DNA of 64,000 nt from Pelagicoccus enzymogenes (GCF_014803405.1 NZ_JACYFG010000036.1:1-64000), one strand, 5' to 3'. Counted from the stretch's first letter, positions 35,108 through 44,221 are shown. Translations and numbers: made by a program. The notes: a model not told the origin generated them from the letters alone.

Positions 35108-36103
35108 ATGGCAAACGATCCCAAAATCCATTCCCTAAAACGCCCCGCAATCGAGCGAATGCTCCGCATACACCAAGAGCTCAAAAGAGGCCTTTATCCC
35201 AATTGCTCAACGCTCGCCCGAGAGCTCGAAGTAAGCACTAAGACGATAGCGAGAGACATGGATTTCATCCGCGACCGCATGCTACTACCGGTCGAATACC
35301 ACCCCTCCAAACACGGTTACTACTACACCCGAGAAGTGGAGAGCCTCCCGACAATAGACATTTCAGAAGGCGAACTGCTCGCTTTGTCTATCGCGCAAAA
35401 AGCGATGGACCACTATCGCGGCACCCCCTTCGAAAAACCCCTTTCCAATGCTTTAAACAAGCTCGCAGCCAGTCTCCCGGATACAATAACCGCCAACCTG
35501 ACCGCCCTGAGCGATACGATATCCTTTCGCCACGGCAGCACTTCCCAAATTGAAGATAGCCTGCTCAATACCTTTACACGCTCCGCCCTCGACAAAATCG
35601 AAGTCAGCTTTGACTACCGAAAACTGGGAGCCAAGTCGCCCGAACGTCGTACGCTACAAGCTTACCACATCACCAACTTCCTCGGAAAATGGTACGCAAT
35701 CGGTTTGGACACCAGCCGTAACGCGATCCGCACCTTCCTGCTCAGCCGAGCCAACGATGCAAAGCTGAACGGGAATGCATTCAGTGTTCCGGAAAGCTTT
35801 TCAGCAGAAGACTACTTGGGAAGCAGCTTTGGAATATACTCCCCGGAAGGAAAGCACCGGGTTAAAATAAAGTTTTTGAATCCCATTTCTGAATATATCT
35901 CCGAAAACATCTGGCACCCGTCCCAAACCGTGGAATACCACCAAGACGGATCGATTACCGTGAGTTTCAACCTCGGTAGCCTCGTCGAAGTTTCCTCCTG
36001 GATATTGAGCTGGGGAGAGAACGCGATCGCTCTGTCGCCCAAAGCCCTACGCAGTCAACTCAGGGACACCGTCTCCAAAATAGCGTCCCACTACAGAGAA
36101 TGA
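35108..36103 (+). CDS. WYL-domain transcriptional regulator
   Basis: The 331-residue regulator has an N-terminal winged HTH of DeoR type (NCSTLARELEVSTKTIARDMDFI, about residues 37-59). A linker domain follows, and then a WYL domain (about 160-230) with the namesake tripeptide seen as KWYAIGLD. The C-terminal WCX extension runs to residue 331. WYL proteins often sense nucleotides or nucleic acids and control stress or defence genes. No defence genes are adjacent. It is divergent from the AT-hook protein gene. Confidence 0.88.
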   Translation: MANDPKIHSLKRPAIERMLRIHQELKRGLYPNCSTLARELEVSTKTIARDMDFIRDRMLLPVEYHPSKHGYYYTREVESLPTIDISEGELLALSIAQKAMDHYRGTPFEKPLSNALNKLAASLPDTITANLTALSDTISFRHGSTSQIEDSLLNTFTRSALDKIEVSFDYRKLGAKSPERRTLQAYHITNFLGKWYAIGLDTSRNAIRTFLLSRANDAKLNGNAFSVPESFSAEDYLGSSFGIYSPEGKHRVKIKFLNPISEYISENIWHPSQTVEYHQDGSITVSFNLGSLVEVSSWILSWGENAIALSPKALRSQLRDTVSKIASHYRE

Positions 36104-36472
36104 ATATGCGACAAGGAGGCGTTGTCACGCGATTAGCTTCAGCTTTCCGATCGCCAGCCTTACCCGGAGACGTCGGATAAGATGCCAACGGAGCCCCCCC
36201 CAGAGGTTTCTCTTTATAATCCAAACATGGAAGCAGCTAAGCTACAAACGTCATACCAGCGCCAGCATCTAGAATAGCCGTATCTACGGAACTGGTACGA
36301 CTGCCAAATCCAAGAGAGCGGCGACTATGCGTTCCCACCGTTATGATCCGCCAAAGGCAATTGTATAGAAACAAGGCTGCCGGCTTGCCACTTGTGATGA
36401 ACCGCAGGTCCAAACCGACGAGGGCGGCAGTCCGCCAAACGTATCAATCGCCCACTCGCGATATAGCTGACC
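36104..36472. other. 369-bp gap without a recognisable gene
   Basis: I see no ORF with recognisable coding character, no tRNA-like fold and no terminator with a T-run. The two genes on its sides converge on it (WYL regulator and GNAT enzyme), so it may be decayed sequence. Confidence 0.5.
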
Positions 36473-36925
36473 TCAGTCTAGCAACTGCCGGAGCGGCACC
36501 ATGGGAGATAGCTTGAACCCATGTTTTTGATAGAATTTCTCCGCTGCCAGATCGTCGAAATCCGTTAGCAGGGTGATTCGCTTACAATGACGTTCCCGAG
36601 CGAGGTTCATAGCAGCTTCAACGAGCGAGGACCCGCAACCGCGTCCTCTTTCGTCAGGCCGAACCACCATATCTTCCAGCAATGCTACCCTTCCGCCGAT
36701 TGCGGTGCTCACCGTATAGAGCAAGCTAACCATACCCACCACTCCCTTGTCTGGCCGCTCCGCCACCAGCAATTCTCCTACCGCCGGGTCGGATACAATC
36801 ATCTCCAGTCCGATCTTCTGTCGCACGAAGTCCGCGGAGAACTCTTTCTCCTGCTCAAAAAGAAGCCCTAGCAAATAGGCGAGGGATGGGATGTCAGCTC
36901 GTTCAGCTTTCCGTATCGTTATCAT
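36473..36925 (-). CDS. GNAT-family N-acetyltransferase
   Basis: The 150-residue enzyme opens ITIRKAERADIPSLAYLLGLL, the first strand and helix of GNAT folds. The acetyl-CoA loop is DMVVRPDERGRGCGSSLVEAAM (about residues 85-106, R/Q-x-x-G-x-G/A), followed by KRITLLTDFDDLAAEKFYQKHGF, the usual last strand and helix. The acceptor substrate is unknown. It is transcribed alone from just beside the tRNA-Cys repeat region. Confidence 0.87.
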   Translation of the reverse strand: MITIRKAERADIPSLAYLLGLLFEQEKEFSADFVRQKIGLEMIVSDPAVGELLVAERPDKGVVGMVSLLYTVSTAIGGRVALLEDMVVRPDERGRGCGSSLVEAAMNLARERHCKRITLLTDFDDLAAEKFYQKHGFKLSPMVPLRQLLD

Positions 36926-37111
36926 ACCCTTGCTATCTAGCCAGAATCGCGCCTCGACAGTCCAGAAAACCCGCTACCTAAATTCTAACGAAAATTTTCA
37001 AACGGTCAGAAATGCGCAATGGGGACGCCGGCAAAGGCGATAGCCCATCGAACGAGCCACAGGTCAGCGACCTACAAAGTGTCGAAAAGCGATACCGGCA
37101 CTCTCTCCCAA

Positions 37112-37203
37112 GCCATCGAAGCGGACCGCCGGTGAGCGTACATTCGTTCCCCACAGTGGAAACGGAGTGCGACGTAGTACCGAAACTTGGAGGCGTGGGC
37201 CGG
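37112..37203 (-). repeat. 92-bp repeat, copy 1, carrying a second tRNA-Cys 3' end
   Basis: It is about 92% identical to 37239-37330, offset by 127 bp. Its last 16 bases (37188-37203, TGGAGGCGTGGGCCGG) equal the 3' end of the tRNA-Cys gene including CCA, but the rest of the tRNA is absent. A weaker third copy of the core, GGAGGCGTAGCCGGA, lies at about 37223-37237. Confidence 0.85.
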
Positions 37204-37238
37204 TTACCGAGCGAAGCGACAGCGGAGGCGTAGCCGGA

Positions 37239-37330
37239 GCCATCGAACTGGATCGCCGGTGAGCGTGCAATCGTTCCCCACAGTGGAAACGGAGTGCGAC
37301 ATAGCACCGAAACTTGGAGGCGTGGGCCGG
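37239..37330 (-). repeat. 92-bp repeat, copy 2, merging into the tRNA-Cys gene
   Basis: This copy runs from the region downstream of tRNA-Cys into the last 16 bases of the gene (37315-37330). The rest of the 36.9-37.3 kb gap shows no gene. Confidence 0.85.
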
Positions 37331-37388
37331 AATCGAACCGGCGATAGAGCTTTTGCAGAGCTCGGCCTTACCACTTGGCTACCACGCC
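37315..37388 (-). tRNA. tRNA-Cys (anticodon GCA)
   Basis: The gene reads on the minus strand from 37388. The acceptor stem GGCGTGG pairs with CCACGCC, the anticodon arm is GAGCT-CTGCAAA-AGCTC, and the T arm is CGCCGG-TTCGAAT-CCGGC. The encoded CCA is at 37317-37315. The anticodon GCA reads UGC/UGU (Cys). Its 3' end is duplicated nearby. Confidence 0.95.
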
Positions 37389-37472
37389 CTCCGTTATGAG
37401 GCCGTCACGATTGCGTTTTGGATTCGAGTTTCAAGTAGAAACTTTCGTTAATTTCGATTCTCCCAGCTTGAG

Positions 37473-37952
37473 CTAGGGAGATTTGAAAAAGAGATGGTCC
37501 CCGATCACCGTCGTAGCGCGCATTCCGTGGCTCCAACTGGGAAGCTCGTCCTTGCGGGAGTAGTGGTCCGCCCCGAAAGTGTTATCGCTCAATTCTCCCG
37601 AGTAGAGCGCGTCCACGATTGAGAGCGCCTTCGACCAGTTAATGTCCTTGGAGGCCCGCGAGACTAGCGGAGCAAAGCTTTGCTTATCCTTGCCCTTTAC
37701 CGTGGACGCATTGAGAGCGCTGAACGCATACGGCTTCTTCACCACCGCGATAAATTTCGAGGCATCACCGCCACTCCGGTTGCGTATCACCGCCGCGACC
37801 GCCTGCATCCCCGCTTCCCCCTGGTCCGCCGCCTCCAAGATCAGGCACGCAGCCAGGACCTGGCGTTCCCAAGCATCCGGCAGGGCCTCCGCCCGCAGAA
37901 AAACGGGAAAGAGGCAGAGAGACAGCACTGTTAAGAGAAAAGTCGGTTTCAT
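37473..37952 (-). CDS. SleB-type cell wall hydrolase, secreted
   Basis: The 159-residue protein starts with a signal peptide (MKPTFLLTVLSLCLFPVFLRAEA) and continues into a Hydrolase_2/SleB domain: LAACLILEAADQGEAGMQAVAAVIRNR carries the catalytic Glu, and DALYSGELSDNTFGADHYSR the later conserved stretch. Such enzymes are lytic transglycosylases or amidases that cut peptidoglycan. I chose the ATG at 37952 because the signal peptide begins there; an upstream in-frame extension to 38063 is unlikely. It is next to tRNA-Cys. Confidence 0.85.
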   Translation of the reverse strand: MKPTFLLTVLSLCLFPVFLRAEALPDAWERQVLAACLILEAADQGEAGMQAVAAVIRNRSGGDASKFIAVVKKPYAFSALNASTVKGKDKQSFAPLVSRASKDINWSKALSIVDALYSGELSDNTFGADHYSRKDELPSWSHGMRATTVIGDHLFFKSP

Positions 37953-38249
37953 GAGTTCGCAGCTCTGAAACGATACGGAAATCAAAGTTCCTGCCTTTCG
38001 CGAGAAGGAAACCAGCAGGACCACAGACACGCTCGCTCCTTCGCAGATTCGGAACGGCTCCAAGCGGATCTAAAATCCGCGCCGCTAAACCCAAGATTCG
38101 CAGAGATCAGATCATAAATATCCAATCTTTGGTCATAAGCTACTATTCCCAGGCGAAGACAATTGCCCTAGAATCGCGTCACCCCAGCAGCGAGCTTCCC
38201 CCGAAGCGTCCTAAAGCACTGGACGAATCGAAAATCAAATATACTCAAC

Positions 38250-39269
38250 ATGCCCACAATCGAGAGAATCGACCCGCAAAAAATTCCTAGCCGCCCACTG
38301 AACAGCGGCTATCGAATGCCCGCCATCGGGCTTGGAACCTTCGGTTCCGACCACGTAAGCAACGAAACCGTCGCGGAAGCTGTGAAATCAGCCATCGACA
38401 TCGGTTACCGGCACATCGACTGCGCTTCGGTCTATGGAAACGAAGCAGAGATCGGAGCCGCCCTGCGCGACGTCATGGATTCGGGAAAGGTGGACCGCAA
38501 GGAACTCTGGATCACCTCCAAACTCTGGAACGACAAACACGTAGAAGAGGACGTGGTCGCTTCCTGCAAGCAAACCCTCGCTGACCTGCAACTCGACTAC
38601 CTCGACCTATACCTCGTGCATTGGCCCTTCCCCAATTTCCACGCCAAGGGATGCGACGTTAGCTCGCGCTCGCCGGACGCACGGCCCTACATCCACGAAA
38701 ACTTCATGAGGACGTGGCGCCAGATGGAGAAGCTCGTGGAGCTCGGCCTCGCCCGCAGCATCGGCACTTCCAACATGACGCAGGCCAAACTCGAGCTGGT
38801 GCTGCGGGATGCCGCAATCAAACCAGCCGTCAACGAGATGGAATTGCATCCCCACTTCCAGCAACCGGAACTGTTCGATTATGTAGTCTCCCAGGGCATA
38901 CAGCCAGTCGGCTTCTGCCCAATCGGATCCCCCGCAAGACCCGAGCGCGACAAGACCAGCGAGGACACCGTCGACACCGAAGACCCCGTTCTCTGCGAAA
39001 TCGCCGAAAAGCATGGGATTCATCCCGCAACCCTCTGTGTGAAATGGGCGGAGCAACGCGGTCAGATTCCGATCCCCTTCTCCACCAATCCCCGCAACAT
39101 GCGGGCGAACCTCGAGTCACTCACCACTCCGAAGCTGAGCGACTCAGAAATGGAAGCCTTGTCTAAAATCGACAAGAACTGCCGCCTTATCAAAGGGCAG
39201 GTCTTTCTCTGGAAAGATGGCCAAACCTGGGAGGACCTCTGGGACCTTGACGGCAAAATCGCTCAATAA
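38250..39269 (+). CDS. Aldo/keto reductase
   Basis: The 339-residue NADPH-type oxidoreductase has the (beta/alpha)8 barrel. The catalytic tetrad is visible as Asp and Tyr in GYRHIDCASVYGNEAEIG, Lys in ELWITSKLWN and His in LYLVHWPFPN. The C-terminal IPIPFSTNPRNMRANLES is the cofactor-binding part, although the usual K-S in IPKS is altered (IPFST), so cofactor preference may differ. It precedes the Zn-dehydrogenase and FucP-like genes on the same strand, which suggests a sugar or sugar-aldehyde substrate. Confidence 0.88.
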   Translation: MPTIERIDPQKIPSRPLNSGYRMPAIGLGTFGSDHVSNETVAEAVKSAIDIGYRHIDCASVYGNEAEIGAALRDVMDSGKVDRKELWITSKLWNDKHVEEDVVASCKQTLADLQLDYLDLYLVHWPFPNFHAKGCDVSSRSPDARPYIHENFMRTWRQMEKLVELGLARSIGTSNMTQAKLELVLRDAAIKPAVNEMELHPHFQQPELFDYVVSQGIQPVGFCPIGSPARPERDKTSEDTVDTEDPVLCEIAEKHGIHPATLCVKWAEQRGQIPIPFSTNPRNMRANLESLTTPKLSDSEMEALSKIDKNCRLIKGQVFLWKDGQTWEDLWDLDGKIAQ

Positions 39270-39303
39270 GCACTCTCCCCAATCTATACAACCCACACCA
39301 AAA

Positions 39304-40392
39304 ATGTGCTCTTCTAACACCTGCACTCACACCGCCATGACAGGAGCCGTTCTCCCGGGAGACAGCTCCACCCAACTTAAAGAATTCGCCATTCCCGAAC
39401 CCGGCCACGGGGAAGTGCTTATTCGCGTCAAAGCTTCTACCATCTGCGGCTCCGACATCCGCTGCATCTACCACGAGCACCTCGGCAAGGGGCCCGAAGG
39501 CTACCAAGGCGTCATAGCCGGACACGAACCAAGCGGCCAAATCGAGAAGGTCGGCCCCGGTTGCCGCCAGTTCAAGAACGGCGATCGCGTAGTCGTGTAT
39601 CATATTTCTGGATGCGGCGTCTGCAACGACTGCCGCCGCGGCTACATGATCTCCTGCACAAACGAAAAGTACCGCCGAGCTTACGGATGGCAGCGCGACG
39701 GCGGAATGGCGCCATACATGATCGCCGAGGAAAAGGATCTGCTCGCCCTCCCCGACGAATTGAGCTACGTCGACGGAGCCCAAGTCGCCTGCGGCTTCGG
39801 CACGGTCTACGAAGGGCTCGAAAAGATCGGCATCAGCGGCAACGACGCCGTGCTCGTCACGGGCCTTGGCCCTGTCGGACTGGCGGCCGCCGTTCTCTCC
39901 CGCGCCCTTGGAGCCAAGCTTATCATCGGAACCGACGCCATCGACGAGCGCCTGCAGATCGCCAAGGATCTCGGCCTATGCGACCATGTCCTCAAGGCAG
40001 GTCCTGACAACGTCGAAGAAATCAGAGCCCTCACCGGCGGACACGGCGTGGAACGTGCCGTCGATTGCTCCGCCCACCACGCCGCCCGCAAGACCGCGGT
40101 GCAAGCGACTCGCAAATGGGGCAAGATCGTCCTCATCGGCGAAGGCGGCACCATGGATCTCAATCCCTCGCCAGACCTCATCCACGACCAAAAGACAATC
40201 TACGGCTCCTGGGTGACCTCTACCTGGCGCATGGAAGAGCTCCTCGAGCGTCTCGTGCGCTGGGGCGTCAAGCCGTCGGAGCTCGTCACGCACCGCTTCG
40301 CCCTCGAAAACGTCAGCGACGCCTACTCGCTGATGGCCTCAGGCAAGTGCGGCAAAGTCGCGGTCTGCTTCGACGAAGAACTAGACGTGTAG
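39304..40392 (+). CDS. Zinc-dependent alcohol/polyol dehydrogenase
   Basis: The 362-residue medium-chain dehydrogenase has catalytic-zinc ligands in ICGSDIR (Cys) and AGHEPSG (His-Glu). The structural-zinc loop has four cysteines (SGCGVCNDCRRGYMISC) and the NAD loop is TGLGPVGLAAAVLS. I chose the ATG at 39304, 34 bp after the aldo/keto reductase stop, and the result has an unusual short Cys/Thr-rich N-terminus (MCSSNTCTHTAMTGAV). Substrates of such enzymes include sorbitol, threonine and L-fucose. Given the permease and mutarotase downstream, a hexose or 6-deoxyhexose is the best guess. Confidence 0.87.
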   Translation: MCSSNTCTHTAMTGAVLPGDSSTQLKEFAIPEPGHGEVLIRVKASTICGSDIRCIYHEHLGKGPEGYQGVIAGHEPSGQIEKVGPGCRQFKNGDRVVVYHISGCGVCNDCRRGYMISCTNEKYRRAYGWQRDGGMAPYMIAEEKDLLALPDELSYVDGAQVACGFGTVYEGLEKIGISGNDAVLVTGLGPVGLAAAVLSRALGAKLIIGTDAIDERLQIAKDLGLCDHVLKAGPDNVEEIRALTGGHGVERAVDCSAHHAARKTAVQATRKWGKIVLIGEGGTMDLNPSPDLIHDQKTIYGSWVTSTWRMEELLERLVRWGVKPSELVTHRFALENVSDAYSLMASGKCGKVAVCFDEELDV

Positions 40393-40412
40393 CCTCTCAA
40401 CGAGAACATTCG

Positions 40413-40440
40413 CCCATCGCTCGCCTTCACGAGCGATGGG
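40413..40440 (+). terminator. Hairpin after the Zn-dehydrogenase gene, without a T-run
   Basis: CCCATCGCTCG-CCTTCA-CGAGCGATGGG is a perfect 11-bp stem. It is followed by TTCCCC, so it is a weak terminator or an RNA-processing/stability site inside the sugar cluster. Confidence 0.55.
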
Positions 40441-40512
40441 TTCCCCGCATTTTCCCGCCCTGCATTCAACAATGCCTCACCCCTCCCAAGATATCACTCG
40501 CGCCCGACATCC

Positions 40513-41991
40513 ATGAGTACCCAAGAAAAGATTCCCGTCGTTCCCAAGCAATTCCTGCTCCCCTTCATCCTCACCACTTGCTGCTTCTCGCTCTGGGGTT
40601 TCGCCAACGATTTCACCAACCCGCTGGTCAAGGTTTTCGAACAAGTTTTTATCATCGGAACCTCCCAGGCCTCCTGGCTGCAATTCGCCTTCTACACCGG
40701 CTACTTTTGCATGGCCATCCCAGCCGCCCTTTTCATCCGCCGCTACAGCTACAAAGCTGCCATTATCCTCGGCCTTACCCTTTACGGCACCGGAGCCCTC
40801 ATCACCATTCCCGCCAGCCTCAGCGCTACCTTTTGGATCTTCTGCCTCGCGTCCTACGTCATCACTTACGGCCTCGCGTTCCTGGAAACCTCTTGCAATC
40901 CCTACATTCTCGCCATGGGCCCACCGGAGACCGCGACCCAGCGCCTGAACCTCGCCCAAGCCTTCAATCCCATCGGCTCGCTCACCGGAATGGCAGTCGC
41001 CACCTTCCTGCTCGCTCCCTCCCTGCAAGTCGGCGAATTCCGAGCCGAGCTCCGCGAAAACAACCCCGCCTACACGCAATACCTGCTGGCAGACGCGCAA
41101 AACATACCAGCCGGAGCGACCCTCGAGGGCGACAAGGTCACCTTGAAAGATGGCAACACAGTCGCTTTCTACGGCAACGGTGTACCCGTATTCAAAAACG
41201 AACTTCCCGGTGTCTTGGACGGAGCCGTCCCCAACGCCCTGAAAACGCTTCGCTCTGAGGAGCCTGAAAAGTTTCGCGCCTTGCAGCACGCAGACCTCGG
41301 CTTCGTACGAACGCCCTACATGGTTATAGCCGGAGTCGTATTCACTTTCCTGATAATTTTCAGCGTATCCAAACTCCCGATATTCAAAAGAGACGAAAAG
41401 GATGCGCCCTTTTTCACCGTCACAGCCCAGCTGCTCAAAAAGGCCCACTTCCGAGAAGGAGTGCTCGCCCAAGGCTTCTATGTCGGCGCCCAAATCATGT
41501 GCTGGACCTTCATCATCCACTACGGCATGGAGCAAGTGGGGCTCGATCTCGCCGCCGCCCAGAAGTGGAACATCGCTGCCATGGTTATCTTCCTCTGCAG
41601 CCGCTTCATCTGCACCTTCCTGCTCCGCTTCATCCGCCCGAGCAAGCTGCTCTTCCTCTTCGCCTTAGGGGGCTTTAGCTGCACCGTCGGCGCCATCTAC
41701 CTCCCTGGGTACGTGGGCCTCGCCAGCCTAGTGCTGGTCTCGGGCTGCATGTCCCTGATGTTTCCCACCATCTACGGCATCGCCTTGAAAGACCTCAAGG
41801 AGGAGGAAGCGAAACTGGGCTCCGCCTACCTCATCATGGCAATCGTTGGTGGAGCCGTATTGACGAAACTGCAGGGCGGGCTCATCGACGCCTACAGCGT
41901 GAGGGCCTCCTTCTGGCTGCCCGCCGCCTGCTTCATTCTCATCGCGCTCTTCGCCTACCGCACTTACCAGTATCACCACCGAGCTGCCTAG
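40513..41991 (+). CDS. fucP: FucP-family sugar:H+ symporter
   Basis: The 492-residue MFS permease has the FHS-family signatures: LWGFANDFTNPLVKVF in helix 1, FYTGYFCMAIPAALFIRRYSYKA in helix 2-3, and LAFLETSCNPYILAMGPPET with the conserved proton-coupling Glu (about residue 125). From memory, E. coli FucP also needs an Asp in helix 1, and here that position appears to be Thr with an Asp two residues earlier. A hydrophilic insert of about 100 residues (about 170-270) lies between helices 5 and 6 or so. L-fucose is the likely substrate, based on the adjacent fucU, but glucose/galactose transport is possible. Confidence 0.85.
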   Translation: MSTQEKIPVVPKQFLLPFILTTCCFSLWGFANDFTNPLVKVFEQVFIIGTSQASWLQFAFYTGYFCMAIPAALFIRRYSYKAAIILGLTLYGTGALITIPASLSATFWIFCLASYVITYGLAFLETSCNPYILAMGPPETATQRLNLAQAFNPIGSLTGMAVATFLLAPSLQVGEFRAELRENNPAYTQYLLADAQNIPAGATLEGDKVTLKDGNTVAFYGNGVPVFKNELPGVLDGAVPNALKTLRSEEPEKFRALQHADLGFVRTPYMVIAGVVFTFLIIFSVSKLPIFKRDEKDAPFFTVTAQLLKKAHFREGVLAQGFYVGAQIMCWTFIIHYGMEQVGLDLAAAQKWNIAAMVIFLCSRFICTFLLRFIRPSKLLFLFALGGFSCTVGAIYLPGYVGLASLVLVSGCMSLMFPTIYGIALKDLKEEEAKLGSAYLIMAIVGGAVLTKLQGGLIDAYSVRASFWLPAACFILIALFAYRTYQYHHRAA

Positions 41992-42027
41992 ACATATCAC
42001 CGCCAAAAACCTGAAACTCTTCTCAAA

Positions 42028-42465
42028 ATGCTCATCGGAATTTCACCAATCCTCAGCCCCGAACTGCTCAACGCCCTCTACCGCATGGGCCACGGCGACG
42101 AAATCGTCCTCGCCGACGCGCACTTCCCGGGCGAATCCTTCAACGAAAACGTCATCCGCGCCGACGGCCTGAAGATCGCCGCCCTGCTCGAAGGCATCTG
42201 CCCCCTGTTCGCCCTGGACGAGTACGTGGACAATCCCCTCGCCATGATGGCAGCCGTCCCGGGAGACGAACTAGATCCGAGCGTCGAAAACGGCTACCTC
42301 GCCGCCATCCGCCAGACATGGCCAGAAACGAGGCCATCCGAACGCATCGAGCGATTCGCTTTCTACGAGCGAGCTAAGAAGGCCTACGCCGTAGTGATGA
42401 CCGGCGAAACCGCCAAGTACGGAAACATCATCCTGAAAAAAGGCGTCACCCCTGTAAGCCAATAG
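42028..42465 (+). CDS. fucU: RbsD/FucU-family L-fucose mutarotase
   Basis: The 145-residue enzyme converts sugar anomers. It shows the family outline: [29 protein letters not shown] near the N-terminus with the conserved His and Asp residues, and [15 protein letters not shown] at the C-terminus, typical of FucU more than RbsD. It follows the permease by 36 bp, so the two are likely co-transcribed. It supports fucose (or another 6-deoxy or pyranose sugar) as the imported substrate. Confidence 0.9.
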   Translation: MLIGISPILSPELLNALYRMGHGDEIVLADAHFPGESFNENVIRADGLKIAALLEGICPLFALDEYVDNPLAMMAAVPGDELDPSVENGYLAAIRQTWPETRPSERIERFAFYERAKKAYAVVMTGETAKYGNIILKKGVTPVSQ

Positions 42466-42578
42466 CTGGAGGGACCGCTCCCACCCGCCCCGCCCTGCGG
42501 GAGCCTCTTCATTCGAAAGCAACTTGCCAATACCATTGCCAATCGGGATTTTTGCCTCATACACAGGCAACAAATCCT

Positions 42579-43367
42579 ATGGCCTCCACTACCGTATTCA
42601 CCATCGCCAACCAAAAAGGCGGCGTTGGCAAAACCACCACCGCAGTCAACCTCGCCGCAGCTCTCGCTGACCAAAAGGTTCCCACCCTGCTCATCGACCT
42701 CGATCCGCAGGCCAACGCTACCAGCGGCCTCGGCATCGACAAGCTAGAGGGGCGCAGCGTCTATCCCGTGCTCCTCGGCGAAGGGCAAATCGAGGACATG
42801 GTCGTCGAAACCGGCCGCAAGAACCTCTCGCTTCTCACTTCCGAGATGGACCTCGCCGCCGCCGAAATCGAAGTCGCCCAACGCGAGGACTATCTGCTCC
42901 AGCTCAAGCAAGCCCTCGCTCCCCTTTTCGACTCCGGAGAGTACCGAGCCGTCGTTATCGACTGCCCGCCCGCTCTGGGCATGCTTTCCATGAACAGCCT
43001 GGCAGCGGCGGACTATCTTCTCGTCGCCCTACAGTGCGAATACCTCGCCCTCGAGGGACTCGGCCAAATCCTTTCCGTCGTCGACCGCCTCAAGGATGCG
43101 GGAGTCAACGACCACCTGCAAGTCGGCGGCATCATCATGACCATGTTCGACATGCGCACCAACCTCTCACGAGAAGTCGTGGAAGAAGTGCGCACCAACC
43201 TGCCGGAGCAGATTTTCGACACCGTCATCCCCCGTACCGTGCGCCTCAGCGAGGCACCTTCCTTCGGACAAACGATCTTCGAGTACGATAAGTCCAACCC
43301 CGGAGCCACCGCATACCGAAACTTGGCCAAGGAGATCATCAAGCGTTTCGATCTAAAGAAAAAGTAG
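42579..43367 (+). CDS. parA: ParA-family chromosome-partitioning ATPase
   Basis: The 262-residue Walker-type ATPase has the deviant Walker A motif [17 protein letters not shown] (about residues 11-27), Walker A' [14 protein letters not shown] and Walker [13 protein letters not shown]. The start is ATG 42579; an in-frame TTG nine codons upstream is unlikely. It resembles Soj/ParA of the origin-partition system, but no parB gene is adjacent; the next gene is rnc. It could instead be a position-marking ATPase for another cargo. Upstream is the sugar cluster. Confidence 0.9.
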   Translation: MASTTVFTIANQKGGVGKTTTAVNLAAALADQKVPTLLIDLDPQANATSGLGIDKLEGRSVYPVLLGEGQIEDMVVETGRKNLSLLTSEMDLAAAEIEVAQREDYLLQLKQALAPLFDSGEYRAVVIDCPPALGMLSMNSLAAADYLLVALQCEYLALEGLGQILSVVDRLKDAGVNDHLQVGGIIMTMFDMRTNLSREVVEEVRTNLPEQIFDTVIPRTVRLSEAPSFGQTIFEYDKSNPGATAYRNLAKEIIKRFDLKKK

Positions 43368-43423
43368 GCACGCCAACGAGGAGCGAACAGTCGCTCCTCA
43401 ATTCCCTCTCTTCACTCTTTCCT

Positions 43424-44221
43424 ATGGTAGCCTCCAAGCTTAAGCGCCTTATCAAGTCCGTATCCAAAGATTCTGACAAGAAAGCAGCCCGCAAGAGCAA
43501 GCACGCCACCGAGCTCTCCGAGGCGAAAGTTCGCAAGCTCGAGAGCGCACTGGGCTACACCTTCAAGACCAAGGGACTGCTCTACCAGTCTCTCACGCAT
43601 CCCTCCTTCCTCCTCAACACCAAGGACCAGCTGAAGAACAACCAGCGCCTCGAGTTCCTTGGCGACTCCGTCATCCAACTGGTGCTTACCGAGAAGCTCT
43701 ACGAAAAGTTTCCCAAGCACCGCGAAGGAAAGCTCACCGCCCTCCGCTCCGGCTACGCGCGCGGCGACTTTATGGCAAACATCGCCCGCGAGCTGGATCT
43801 AGGCAACTACCTCATCCTCAAGCCCAAGGACAGACAAGCTGGCGTGGCGGACGGCGACTCTGCCCTCGGCGACGCCTTCGAAGCTCTCATTGGAGCCATC
43901 TACCTCGACTCCGACTTCGAAACTTCGCGCAAGATCGTATTGGGTCTCTACAATTATTTGGATACAGCGCCTACTGCCAAGGGCGTTATTTCCAACCCCA
44001 AGGGAAAGCTGCAGGAGCTCATCCAACCCGTGCACGGAAACAATGCCCTCCGCTATGAAACGACTGGGCAAAAAGGCGTGGCCCACGAGCGGATCTTCGA
44101 AATCGCCGTCTACTGCAACGACGAGAAGCTCGGCAGCGGCAAAGGGCGCACCAAAAAAGAGGCCGCCGAGAAAGCCGCCATCGAAGCCATCGCCAAGCTC
44201 GAAAGCCCCCAAAACAGGTAA
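43424..44221 (+). CDS. rnc: Ribonuclease III
   Basis: The endonuclease cuts double-stranded RNA in rRNA and mRNA processing. The catalytic motif LEFLGDSVIQLV (about residue 75) and the second acidic site GDAFEALIGAIYLDSDFE (about residues 150-167) are intact. The C-terminal ~70 residues form the dsRNA-binding domain (GKLQELIQPVHG to GRTKKEAAEKAAIEAI). The 265-residue protein has a basic N-terminal extension of about 35 residues (SKLKRLIKSVSKDSDKKAARKS is its core). It lies 57 bp before mfd. Confidence 0.95.
   Translation: MVASKLKRLIKSVSKDSDKKAARKSKHATELSEAKVRKLESALGYTFKTKGLLYQSLTHPSFLLNTKDQLKNNQRLEFLGDSVIQLVLTEKLYEKFPKHREGKLTALRSGYARGDFMANIARELDLGNYLILKPKDRQAGVADGDSALGDAFEALIGAIYLDSDFETSRKIVLGLYNYLDTAPTAKGVISNPKGKLQELIQPVHGNNALRYETTGQKGVAHERIFEIAVYCNDEKLGSGKGRTKKEAAEKAAIEAIAKLESPQNR

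Noticed and set aside
34495-36103. Defence island around the WYL regulator
   Set aside because: WYL regulators often control phage-defence genes, but no nuclease, helicase or toxin gene lies on either side.
36104-36472. Small RNA or decayed gene in the gap after the WYL regulator
   Set aside because: I found no terminator, promoter or coding signal strong enough to report one.
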